A stretch of 15,244 bases of DNA, from the NCBI GenBank assembly GCA_946626395.1, contig CAMOUF010000204.1, positions 1-15,244 of the forward strand, given 5' to 3'. Numbering within the stretch: the stretch's first letter is position 1; every line of letters starts with the position of its first letter. The notes beneath the pieces were generated by a model. It was given only the letters and a program-made list of their open reading frames with translations, was not told the origin of the DNA and searched no databases. Source of the DNA: an uncultured Clostridia bacterium (lineage in GTDB: Bacteria > Bacillota > Clostridia > Christensenellales > Aristaeellaceae). Position numbers and translations under genes: made by a program. This document shows positions 1 to 6,147 of the stretch, one piece after another.

Positions 1-71
1 ATTTTTCTATAATTTCGGCTTCGGGAAATGTTATCATTTGGTTATCAAAGTCGATTTTCCGAGGCCGCAAA

Positions 72-88
72 TCCTTGTAAAATAAGGA
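72..88 (-). terminator. weak hairpin downstream of guaA
   Basis: A 5-bp inverted repeat, TCCTT (72-76) and AAGGA (84-88), with a 7-nt loop lies about 20 bp past the guaA stop. Read on the minus strand it is not followed by a clear T-run, so it is at best a poor intrinsic terminator. Nothing else convincing is seen in positions 1-106. Confidence 0.2.
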
Positions 89-106
89 CTTTTGGCACTC
101 CGGTTC

Positions 107-1093
107 TTATTCCCACTCGATCGTGGCCACAGGCTTTTCGGAAATATCCCACAGCACGCGATTGACGCCGGGGACGGTGGAAACGATGCGGTCGCGGATC
201 GTGCAGAGCACGGAGAAGGGGATTTCGGGAACGGTGGCGGTGACAGCGTCAACCGTATTGACGGCGCGGATGATCACGGCCCAGCCCATGTAGCGTTCGC
301 CCTGGCCGTTCACGTACTTGATGCCGGTGGACTGGAAATCGGGGATGGCGCAGAAATACTGCCACGGCACCGTGGGGAGCTTGCCGATTTCTTCCCGGAC
401 AATGGCGTCCGCTTCCCGCAGGGCTTCCAGGCGGTCCCGGGTGATGGCGCCAACGCAGCGCACGCCCAGGCCGGGGCCGGGGAAGGGCTGACGATAGACC
501 ATGTTTGCAGGCAGGCCCAGGGCCGTGCCCACCACGCGCACCTCGTCCTTATAGAGGAATTTGACGGGCTCCACCAGGTCGAATTGCAGGTCATCCGGCA
601 GGCCGCCCACATTGTGATGGGCTTTGACACCCTTGCTTTCCAGAATGTCGGGATAGATGGTGCCCTGGGCCAGGAACGCGATGCCTTCCTGCTTCCGGGC
701 TTCTTCTTCAAATACGCGTATGAATTCCGCGCCGATGATCTTCCGCTTCTGTTCCGGATCGGCCACCCCGGCCAGCTTGTCCAGGAACCGGTCCACCGCG
801 TCCACATACACCAGATTGGCGTCCATTTCATGGCGGAACACCTGGATCACCTGCTCGGGCTCGCCCTTGCGAAGAAGGCCGTGGTTCACGTGCACGCACA
901 CCAGATTTTTGCCAATGGCTTTAATCAGCAGAGCGGCCACAACAGAGGAATCCACGCCGCCGGACAGCGCCAGCAGCACCTTCTTATCGCCCACCTGGGC
1001 CTTGATGGCGGCAACCTGCTCTTCAATAAACGCTTTTGCCAGCGCGGGAGTGGTGATGCGTTCCATGGTTTCGGGGCGCTTCATGTTCTGCAT
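107..1093 (-). CDS. guaA: GMP synthase, ATP-pyrophosphatase + dimerisation domains only (no glutaminase domain)
   Basis: This 328-aa protein should amidate XMP to GMP using ATP, the last step of guanine nucleotide synthesis in the cytoplasm. The N-type ATP-PPase P-loop SGGVDSS is at residues 44-50. QGTIYPDILES (about 143-153) and HHNVGGLP (about 159-166) follow. The C-terminal dimerisation domain carries RQPFPGPGLGVR (201-212) and ends in the family's typical KPVATIEWE. The start at 1093 is chosen because AAAAGGAGG lies just upstream; an upstream in-frame ATG has no such site. Typical bacterial GuaA is about 510-525 aa with an N-terminal class I glutamine amidotransferase. Here only about 40 residues precede the P-loop, and the upstream DNA is AT-rich, non-coding and divergent to another operon, so the domain has not been split off next door. 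This resembles the archaeal two-subunit arrangement. The ammonia donor is presumably a separate protein elsewhere. The GMP synthase family is certain. Confidence 0.95.
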   Translation of the reverse strand: MQNMKRPETMERITTPALAKAFIEEQVAAIKAQVGDKKVLLALSGGVDSSVVAALLIKAIGKNLVCVHVNHGLLRKGEPEQVIQVFRHEMDANLVYVDAVDRFLDKLAGVADPEQKRKIIGAEFIRVFEEEARKQEGIAFLAQGTIYPDILESKGVKAHHNVGGLPDDLQFDLVEPVKFLYKDEVRVVGTALGLPANMVYRQPFPGPGLGVRCVGAITRDRLEALREADAIVREEIGKLPTVPWQYFCAIPDFQSTGIKYVNGQGERYMGWAVIIRAVNTVDAVTATVPEIPFSVLCTIRDRIVSTVPGVNRVLWDISEKPVATIEWE

Positions 1094-1163
1094 GGATGAA
1101 TCCTCCTTTTTCGTAAATGCAATGATTGGTTCGTCCCTTCCGCAGGAGGGAGGGGATGAATGC

Positions 1164-1192
1164 ATTATCGCATGAAAAAAAACGGGAGGCAA
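1164..1192 (-). promoter_or_regulatory. sigma-A-type promoter of guaA
   Basis: On the minus strand TTGCCT (1192-1187) and GATAAT (1169-1164) are separated by exactly 17 nt. Transcription would start near 1157, giving a leader of about 65 nt. I looked for a purine riboswitch in this leader and did not see one. Confidence 0.55.
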
Positions 1193-1230
1193 GAAAAAAA
1201 TGACGATGAAAACAATTTTTTTGCTATTTT

Positions 1231-1284
1231 TCCGAACATAAACAATAGATTTAAAAATAATATTCGTTTATTTGAATATTCGGA
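1231..1284. repeat. AT-rich inverted repeat between divergent guaA and ecfA1
   Basis: The gene-free stretch 1094-1412 is strikingly AT-rich against its neighbours. It holds a two-part inverted repeat: TCCGAA (1231-1236) with TTCGGA (1279-1284), and inside it ATAAAC (1238-1243) with GTTTAT (1266-1271). A direct repeat AATATTCG occurs at 1259-1266 and 1275-1282. It lies between the two divergent promoters, so an operator or simply a flexible AT-rich spacer is possible. Confidence 0.3.
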
Positions 1285-1337
1285 CAGTTTCTCTCCAAAT
1301 GATCAATGGCAGAAAAAGGAAGAAACAGGATACGCGG

Positions 1338-1366
1338 TTGCGGGAGGCTGAAAAATATGCTATAAT
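1338..1366 (+). promoter_or_regulatory. extended -10 promoter of the ecfA1-ecfA2-ecfT operon
   Basis: A perfect TATAAT (1361-1366) is preceded by TGC (extended -10). A weak -35, TTGCGG (1338-1343), lies 17 nt upstream. A small perfect hairpin GCGCC-ATC-GGCGC follows in the leader at about 1373-1385. The ecfA1 start is at 1413. Confidence 0.6.
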
Positions 1367-1412
1367 TCCCGTGCGCCATCGGCGCGGATCACAGAGAAAA
1401 TGAGGAAGTTTC

Positions 1413-2249
1413 ATGGCAGAACCCATTATCGCGGTGGATCACGTATCCTTCGCCTATGAAGAAGACGGGCCTTTGGCCGTGCGGGACGTGAGCCTGCAGG
1501 TGGAGAAGGGCTCCTTCCACGCCATTTTAGGGCAGAATGGCTCCGGCAAATCCACTCTGGCCAAGCTGATCAACGGCCTGTATCTGCCCACGGAGGGCAC
1601 GGTGACCGTGTGCGGCATGGATACAAAGGCCGACGAAAACACCTGGGAAATCCGGCGGCGGGCCGGGATGGTGTTTCAGAATCCCGATAACCAATTGGTG
1701 GCGACCGTGGTGCGGGAGGACGTGGCGTTCGGTCTGGAAAACATCGGCATCCCTACGGAAGAAATGCCCGCCCGCATCGAAAAAGCGCTGACGGACGTGG
1801 GTATGCTCAAGCACGCCGACAAAGCGCCCCACCTTTTATCCGGCGGACAAAAGCAGCGCGTGGCCATCGCGGGGGTGCTGGCCATGGAGCCGGAAGCGAT
1901 TATTTTTGACGAATCCACCGCCATGCTGGACCCCAAGGGTCGGCGGGACGTGCTCAAGGCTGTGCAGCGGCTGAATAAAGAGCAGGGGATCACCGTGCTG
2001 TGGATCACCCACTTTATGGAGGAAGCGGTGGTCTGCGATCAGGTGCATGTGATGCACCGGGGGCAGATCGTGATGAACGGTACGCCCAGAGAGATTTTTT
2101 CCGACGTGGAGCGCATCAAGCCCTATCGCCTGGACGCGCCGCCCATGGCCCGGCTGGCGGCCCAGCTGCGAGCCCAGGGCATGCCTTTAAAGGAGGGCAT
2201 CCTGACGGTGGATGAAATGGCGGAGGAGGTAAAACGGCTGTGCAAGTGA
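1413..2249 (+). CDS. ecfA1: Energy-coupling factor transporter ATPase EcfA1
   Basis: This 278-aa ABC ATPase is one of the two nucleotide-binding subunits of a group II ECF importer. It powers uptake of vitamins or trace metals by exchangeable S components at the inner face of the membrane. Visible motifs are Walker A GQNGSGKST (40-48), Q-loop VFQNPDNQ (Q89), signature LSGGQKQR (142-149), Walker B IIFDES with D166/E167, and switch His H200 in WITHFMEEA. The Q-loop context PDNQLVATVVREDVAFGLEN and FDESTAMLDP are typical of EcfA1. The ribosome binding site is TGAGGAAG, ending 3-4 nt before the ATG. The last 10 bp overlap ecfA2, implying translational coupling. No S component is in the window, as expected for the shared group II module. 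Confidence 0.95.
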   Translation: MAEPIIAVDHVSFAYEEDGPLAVRDVSLQVEKGSFHAILGQNGSGKSTLAKLINGLYLPTEGTVTVCGMDTKADENTWEIRRRAGMVFQNPDNQLVATVVREDVAFGLENIGIPTEEMPARIEKALTDVGMLKHADKAPHLLSGGQKQRVAIAGVLAMEPEAIIFDESTAMLDPKGRRDVLKAVQRLNKEQGITVLWITHFMEEAVVCDQVHVMHRGQIVMNGTPREIFSDVERIKPYRLDAPPMARLAAQLRAQGMPLKEGILTVDEMAEEVKRLCK

Positions 2250-3109
2250 CCCTGGAGCATGTGACCCATACCTATCAGCCCGGCAGCCCCTTCCAATCCA
2301 CCGCCATCGAGGACGTGAACCTGACCATCCGGGAAGGAGAATTTCTGGCGCTGATCGGGCATACGGGATCGGGCAAATCCACCCTGGCCCAGCATATCAA
2401 CGGGCTGCTGGCCCCTACCTCCGGCCGGGTGCTGCTGGATGGGCAGGACATTCATCAGAAGGGCTATGACAAGCGGGAGGTGCGCCGGAAGGTGGGGCTG
2501 GTGTTCCAGTATCCGGAGCATCAGCTGTTTGAGGAAACCGTGGCCAAGGACGTAGCCTTCGGGCCCAAGAACCTGGGCCTGCCGGAGGCGGAAATCGCCG
2601 AGCGGGTGCAGGAGGCCCTGAACAAGGTGGGTCTCAAGGACAAAGACATCGCGGAGAAATCGCCCTTTGAGCTGTCCGGCGGCCAGATGCGCCGGGTTGC
2701 TATCGCTGGGGTGCTGGCCATGCGGCCCCGGATTCTGGTGCTGGACGAGCCCGCCGCCGGGCTGGACCCCCAGAGCCGGGAGGAAATGCTGCAATTGATC
2801 TACGGCCTGCACCAGCAGGGCGCCACAGTGGTGATGGTGTCCCATTCCATGGACGACGTGGCCCGGTTTGCCACCCGCGCGGTGGTGATGGAGCACGGCA
2901 CCATCGCCATGGACGGGACGCCGGAGGAAATCTTCCGCCACGCTGAGCGCCTGGAGCAGATGGGGCTGGACGTGCCCTCCGTGTGCAAATTGGGCATCCG
3001 GCTGCGGGAAATGGGCCTTCCCTGCCCAGAGGATATTTTCCGGGAGGAGCAGGCCATGGAAGCGCTGCTGGCCCTGTGGAAGGAGGGGAAAGCCCATGGC
3101 GCTGAATAA
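2240..3109 (+). CDS. ecfA2: Energy-coupling factor transporter ATPase EcfA2
   Basis: This 289-aa protein is the partner ATPase that forms the EcfA1-EcfA2 heterodimer under EcfT. It has Walker A GHTGSGKST (40-48), Q-loop VFQYPEHQLFEETV (Q90), signature LSGGQMRR (145-152), Walker B LVLDEP (D169/E170), D-loop AAGLDP and switch His H202 in SHSMDDVARFA. The PEHQLFEETV segment and the LSGGQMRRVAIAG signature are characteristic of EcfA2. The start is the GTG at 2240, with GGAGGAGG centred about 12 nt upstream inside the ecfA1 reading frame. The gene overlaps ecfA1 by 10 bp at its start and ecfT by 14 bp at its end. Confidence 0.95.
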   Translation: MQVTLEHVTHTYQPGSPFQSTAIEDVNLTIREGEFLALIGHTGSGKSTLAQHINGLLAPTSGRVLLDGQDIHQKGYDKREVRRKVGLVFQYPEHQLFEETVAKDVAFGPKNLGLPEAEIAERVQEALNKVGLKDKDIAEKSPFELSGGQMRRVAIAGVLAMRPRILVLDEPAAGLDPQSREEMLQLIYGLHQQGATVVMVSHSMDDVARFATRAVVMEHGTIAMDGTPEEIFRHAERLEQMGLDVPSVCKLGIRLREMGLPCPEDIFREEQAMEALLALWKEGKAHGAE

Positions 3110-3902
3110 TATCACCTTAGGACAGTATTATCCCGCGGACAGCGTGGTGCACCGGCTGGACCCGAGGATCAAGATCGTGCTGCTGATCGCTGTGATCGTG
3201 GCCATTTTCCTGGCGAGCAACCTGCTGGCTTTCGTGCCCATCGCAGCGTTTCTGGTGATCGTGACCCGGCTGTCCAAGGTGCCGGTGAAAATGATGGTGA
3301 AGGGGTTAAAGCCCCTGCGGCTGATATTGATTCTGACCTTCGTGCTGAATCTGTTCTTTTTGCAGGGGGAAACGCCGCTGCTGAACCTGGGCTTCGCGGT
3401 GATCAAAAAAGAAGCCCTGACCATGGCCGTTCATTATTCTTTACGGCTGATTCTGCTGGTGCTGTTTTCCAGCCTGCTGACCCTGACTACTCCGCCCATT
3501 ACCCTGACAGACGGATTGGAGCGGCTACTTTCTCCTTTGCGGGTGATTCATTTCCCTGCCCATGAAATGGCGATGATGATGAGCATCGCCCTTCGTTTCA
3601 TCCCCACCCTGCTGGAGGAAGCCGACAAAATCATGAAGGCCCAGACCGCCCGGGGCGCGGACTTTGAAACCGGCAACCTGATTGCCCGGGCCAAGGCCAT
3701 GGTGCCGCTGCTGGTGCCGCTGTTCGTGAGCGCTTTCCGCCGGGCAGGCGATTTGGCCATGGCCATGGAAGCCCGCTGCTATCACGGCGGCGAGGGCAGG
3801 ACCCGCCTGCGGGTGCTGAAATGCCAAAAGCGGGATTATATCGCCTGCGCCGTCACCGCGCTGCTCATTGTCTGCGTGGTGCTGTGCGGGAAGGCGTATT
3901 GA
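3096..3902 (+). CDS. ecfT: Energy-coupling factor transporter transmembrane protein EcfT
   Basis: This 268-aa membrane scaffold links the EcfA1/EcfA2 ATPases to substrate-binding S components. Hydrophobic segments lie at about 25-58, 73-90, 115-132 and 246-264. The cytoplasmic coupling region contains the family's two short arginine motifs, TARGAD (A185-R186-G187) and MEARCY (A226-R227-C228), which contact the ATPases. The first motif is canonical. The second reads ARC where ARG is usual, a tolerated variant. AAGGAGGGG lies just before the ATG at 3096, inside ecfA2. The gene ends the three-gene unit. No truA or ribosomal protein genes, common neighbours in other Firmicutes, follow. Confidence 0.94.
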   Translation: MALNNITLGQYYPADSVVHRLDPRIKIVLLIAVIVAIFLASNLLAFVPIAAFLVIVTRLSKVPVKMMVKGLKPLRLILILTFVLNLFFLQGETPLLNLGFAVIKKEALTMAVHYSLRLILLVLFSSLLTLTTPPITLTDGLERLLSPLRVIHFPAHEMAMMMSIALRFIPTLLEEADKIMKAQTARGADFETGNLIARAKAMVPLLVPLFVSAFRRAGDLAMAMEARCYHGGEGRTRLRVLKCQKRDYIACAVTALLIVCVVLCGKAY

Positions 3903-3981
3903 GGGACGGACGGCAGGCAACAGGGATTAGACGAGGAGAACGAGCGCAGCGTTACAGAGTACAGATAGTTTAGCCGTTCCA

Positions 3982-4070
3982 GTCCGGATTCGTTCCTTGC
4001 GGAATATAAAAGGCGCGTTGACTCACCACCTGCCAGATGGTGAAAGCGCGCCTTTCCTTATATACCGGAC
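3982..4070. other. branched palindromic structure (candidate structured RNA or small repeat element)
   Basis: Within the gene-free stretch 3903-4167 an outer stem GTCCGG (3982-3987)/CCGGAC (4065-4070) encloses two hairpins. The first is TTCC-TTGC-GGAA at about 3993-4004. The second is a long stem AAAGGCGCG (4009-4017)/CGCGCCTTT (4047-4055), with a further CACCA (4024-4028)/TGGTG (4038-4042) inside it. The fold resembles a three-way junction. It may terminate ecfT transcription, but there is no clean T-run. It could also be a mobile repeat or a leader RNA of the sigma factor unit. No known riboswitch class was recognised. Confidence 0.4.
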
Positions 4071-4087
4071 AAGATCAAAATTCATAA

Positions 4088-4120
4088 AGGCCAGAAAAAT
4101 AGAATCAGGAAATTTGGCCT
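4088..4120. repeat. short inverted repeat upstream of the sigma factor gene
   Basis: AGGCCA (4088-4093) and TGGCCT (4115-4120) form a 6-bp inverted repeat with a 21-nt AT-rich loop, about 50 bp before the sigma factor start. It could be an operator or part of the preceding structured region. I could not place a convincing promoter here. Confidence 0.25.
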
Positions 4121-4167
4121 GTTTGGTTTGCCGCGTCGTCTAATCAGTGTTGAAAGGAGGGAGCGCC

Positions 4168-4674
4168 GTGGTTCAGGCTCCGCGTCCGGAATATCTGGAC
4201 ACCCTCATCGCCCGATGGGAAAAACCGATGCTTCGGCTGTGCTTCGCTTATCTGTGCGATACAGCGCTGGCGGAAGACGCCGTACAGGAAACATTCTTCA
4301 AGGCCTGGAAGAGCTATGACCGCTTCCGCGGAGAGGCGCAGGAAAAAACATGGCTGACGCGCATTGCGATCAACACCTGCAAGGATCTGATGAAGAGCGC
4401 GTGGATGCGGAATACGGACCGGTTCGTGACGCCGGATACCCTTCCGGAAGGCGCTGTTCCCTTTGACGAAAAGGACGACACCGTTACGCGCTCAGTGCTG
4501 TGCCTGCCGCCAAAGCTCAAGGAGGTCACGCTGCTCCACTGGTATCATGGATTGACCTTGGAAGAAATGACAAAGACCCTGCGGCTCCCCCGATCAACAG
4601 TCAACTATCGGCTGAAAAAAGCGAAAACGATGCTGAAGCAGGAACTGGAGGATTGGTATGATGAATACGAATAA
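4168..4674 (+). CDS. RNA polymerase sigma factor, ECF (sigma-70 family)
   Basis: This 168-aa protein would direct RNA polymerase to a small regulon, probably in response to an envelope signal. Region 2 spans about residues 10-75: LRLCFAYLCDTALAEDAVQE, then FFKAWKSYDRFRG, then the segment leading to INTCKD. Region 4 is at about 105-160, with the recognition helix-turn-helix LTLEEMTKTLRLPRSTVNYR. The length and two-domain layout match ECF sigma factors. The start at the GTG 4168 is preferred over the in-frame GTG at 4147 because AAAGGAGGG (4153-4161) sits 6 nt before it. The 3' end overlaps the next gene by 17 bp, the usual coupling of a sigma factor with its regulator. The subgroup is not assigned. 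Confidence 0.92.
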   Translation: MVQAPRPEYLDTLIARWEKPMLRLCFAYLCDTALAEDAVQETFFKAWKSYDRFRGEAQEKTWLTRIAINTCKDLMKSAWMRNTDRFVTPDTLPEGAVPFDEKDDTVTRSVLCLPPKLKEVTLLHWYHGLTLEEMTKTLRLPRSTVNYRLKKAKTMLKQELEDWYDEYE

Positions 4675-5620
4675 GGAATCGCTGAAGGCCATCATGGACC
4701 GTCGGCTCTCCTTTCTGGATGAAGTGCCCTCCTGCCGGGCCGCTGTCCAGCGCCGGATCGCTGAAAAGGAGGAACCTGCTGTGAAAAAAGTCTCTTTGGG
4801 TTTGGCGCTGGCTCTCGTCCTGACGCTGCTGTCCGTCACGGCCCTGGCCGCGGAACTGCTGTTTTCCTCTAAAGTTTCCGCTGCCCGGATCGCAGATCGG
4901 GAGCTGGAAAAACAATACGGCGTCACGGCGGAAATGCAGACGTTTTTTGAACGTGAAGAGAAGGAACTGCCGGACGGCGCCGTTCAGGTAACCTATACCG
5001 GCGTGGGCGGAATGGAATATGTGCTGGGCTCCTATACCGTCCTGATCAAGGAAGGAAAAGCGAAAATTCAATGGAGCCATGACGGCGATGATACTTCCGG
5101 CGGTTACGGGGCGGTGGCCTGGGGACGGGAGCAGCTTCGGCAGATGATGGCGGACAGCCTGGATCAGAAGAAAAAGGACGCCTTTATCAGCAAAGCAGCT
5201 GCCATCAGTGAACAGCATGGCGTTTTTGAAGATCATTCTTCGTCCGCTGCGGATGATACCTATTTCCAGGACCGCGAAGCCCAAAAGACGGCGGCCCTGA
5301 ATGCGCGCAGACTGCCCGAAGCCGAAATGATTCTCATCGGCAGGACGTTCATCATCAGCAATTATGGGCTGAACGAAGAGCAGAGCGCCCAATTGGAACT
5401 ATACACCAACACCTGCGGCGATGAAGAAAACAGCTGGTATGAGATGATCAACGGCAAGCCCTGCTTCCAGGTGGAATATCTAAAGTATAATGACGAATTT
5501 GAAACCGGAGATATCACGAAACGCACGGCAATGAACGGATACTACAACGTTTTCGTGAATGTGGAAACCGGCACCGTGGAAGATTATGAGTACAATTCCA
5601 CTCTGGGCGGACAGGACTGA
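4658..5620 (+). CDS. single-pass membrane protein, probable anti-sigma factor for the upstream ECF sigma
   Basis: This 320-aa protein has a short cytoplasmic N-terminus (about 1-43), one strong membrane helix (about 44-66, KKVSLGLALALVLTLLSV) and an extracytoplasmic part of about 250 residues. The anti-sigma role is inferred from the 17-bp overlap with the sigma gene and the topology. I see no classical zinc anti-sigma motif (H-x3-C-x2-C). The C-terminus (GYYNVFVNVETGTVEDYEY) resembles the end of PepSY-type domains found in secreted Firmicute proteins; this is an impression, not an alignment. GGAGG (4647-4651) serves either of two adjacent ATG codons (4658, 4661). An alternative is a co-regulated membrane protein that senses the signal without binding the sigma factor. 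Confidence 0.75.
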   Translation: MMNTNKESLKAIMDRRLSFLDEVPSCRAAVQRRIAEKEEPAVKKVSLGLALALVLTLLSVTALAAELLFSSKVSAARIADRELEKQYGVTAEMQTFFEREEKELPDGAVQVTYTGVGGMEYVLGSYTVLIKEGKAKIQWSHDGDDTSGGYGAVAWGREQLRQMMADSLDQKKKDAFISKAAAISEQHGVFEDHSSSAADDTYFQDREAQKTAALNARRLPEAEMILIGRTFIISNYGLNEEQSAQLELYTNTCGDEENSWYEMINGKPCFQVEYLKYNDEFETGDITKRTAMNGYYNVFVNVETGTVEDYEYNSTLGGQD

Positions 5621-5667
5621 CCAGTCCCCGCTGTCCGCATAGGCAGGGCCGGGAAAACTGACGGCAA

Positions 5668-5699
5668 GCGCCCCGTTTCCGCTGCAGGAAACGGGGCGC
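5668..5699. terminator. strong hairpin between convergent genes
   Basis: A perfect 13-bp stem, GCGCCCCGTTTCC (5668-5680) and GGAAACGGGGCGC (5687-5699), with a 6-nt loop lies between the stop of the membrane protein gene (plus) and the stop of the HD-domain gene (minus). Neither side has a good T-run, so termination efficiency is uncertain. The position suits a shared bidirectional terminator. Confidence 0.65.
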
Positions 5700-5703
5700 G
5701 ATG

Positions 5704-6126
5704 TTATGTCATGAGAAAGCGCAATGCTTCGTTATATTTTTTCTGCCTGTCCACGTCCCGGAGGGTAACATAAGGGATGCGGGACAGGTTGCTGTTGTCG
5801 ATCAGATCGCTGATTTTGACCTCCCGGGCCACGGGGTTTTCCTTGACCCGAAGCAGATAATCCTGCCATTCTTCGCCTTCCCGCCGACTGATGGCGTCCA
5901 CGGCGGCGGAGGTTTCCGGGCCGAATTGGGCTTTGATTTCTTCCAGCGTAAGGCCGGTATCCTCCACGGTGTCATGGAGCCAGCCCACCACCTTTTCTTC
6001 CGGAGCGGTCAGCCTGGCCGCCACCCGCTCCGGGTGCGCGGCGTAGGGGAGACCTGCCTTGTCCGTTTGCCCCGCGTGGAGCCGCAGGGCCCAGGCCTTC
6101 GCCGTATCCACATCCCGGCTCAGCAT
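5704..6126 (-). CDS. small HD-domain hydrolase, (p)ppGpp hydrolase (SpoT/MESH1)-like
   Basis: This 140-aa cytoplasmic protein has the metal-binding HD pattern of SpoT/MESH1-type alarmone hydrolases: H17 in LHAGQTDKAGLPY, H31 in AHPERVA, H51-D52 in WLHDTVEDTG with the following E55-D56, and D107 in KISDLIDN. The HDTVEDT string matches the catalytic box of the (p)ppGpp 3'-pyrophosphohydrolase branch. There is no synthetase, TGS or ACT domain. The protein is a little shorter than MESH1 (about 180 aa), and its true substrate could be another nucleotide. It starts 21 bp after the stop of the GH67 gene with GGGAAGGA upstream, so it is probably the second gene of that operon. The link between alarmone hydrolysis and glucuronide metabolism is not obvious. 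Confidence 0.82.
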   Translation of the reverse strand: MLSRDVDTAKAWALRLHAGQTDKAGLPYAAHPERVAARLTAPEEKVVGWLHDTVEDTGLTLEEIKAQFGPETSAAVDAISRREGEEWQDYLLRVKENPVAREVKISDLIDNSNLSRIPYVTLRDVDRQKKYNEALRFLMT

Positions 6127-6147
6127 CGCAGCATCCTTCCCTTCGTA

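Noticed and set aside
92..1099. A 335-codon plus-strand frame opposite guaA
   Set aside because: It mirrors guaA exactly, with no motif of its own.
1094..1200. Possible purine riboswitch in the guaA leader
   Set aside because: The leader is only about 65 nt and lacks the conserved core and paired P1-P3 arrangement.
2123..3115. A 330-codon minus-strand frame opposite ecfA2
   Set aside because: ecfA2 on the plus strand has complete ABC motifs; the antisense frame is His/Gln/Gly-rich and featureless.
4108..4140. Possible autoregulated ECF promoter (GGAAAT ... CGTC) before the sigma factor
   Set aside because: The distance between the two boxes is about 20-23 nt, too long for ECF promoters, and the -35 lacks the AAC core.
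4147..4167. Upstream GTG start for the sigma factor
   Set aside because: It would place the ribosome binding site AAAGGAGGG inside the coding region; the GTG at 4168 is correctly spaced from it.
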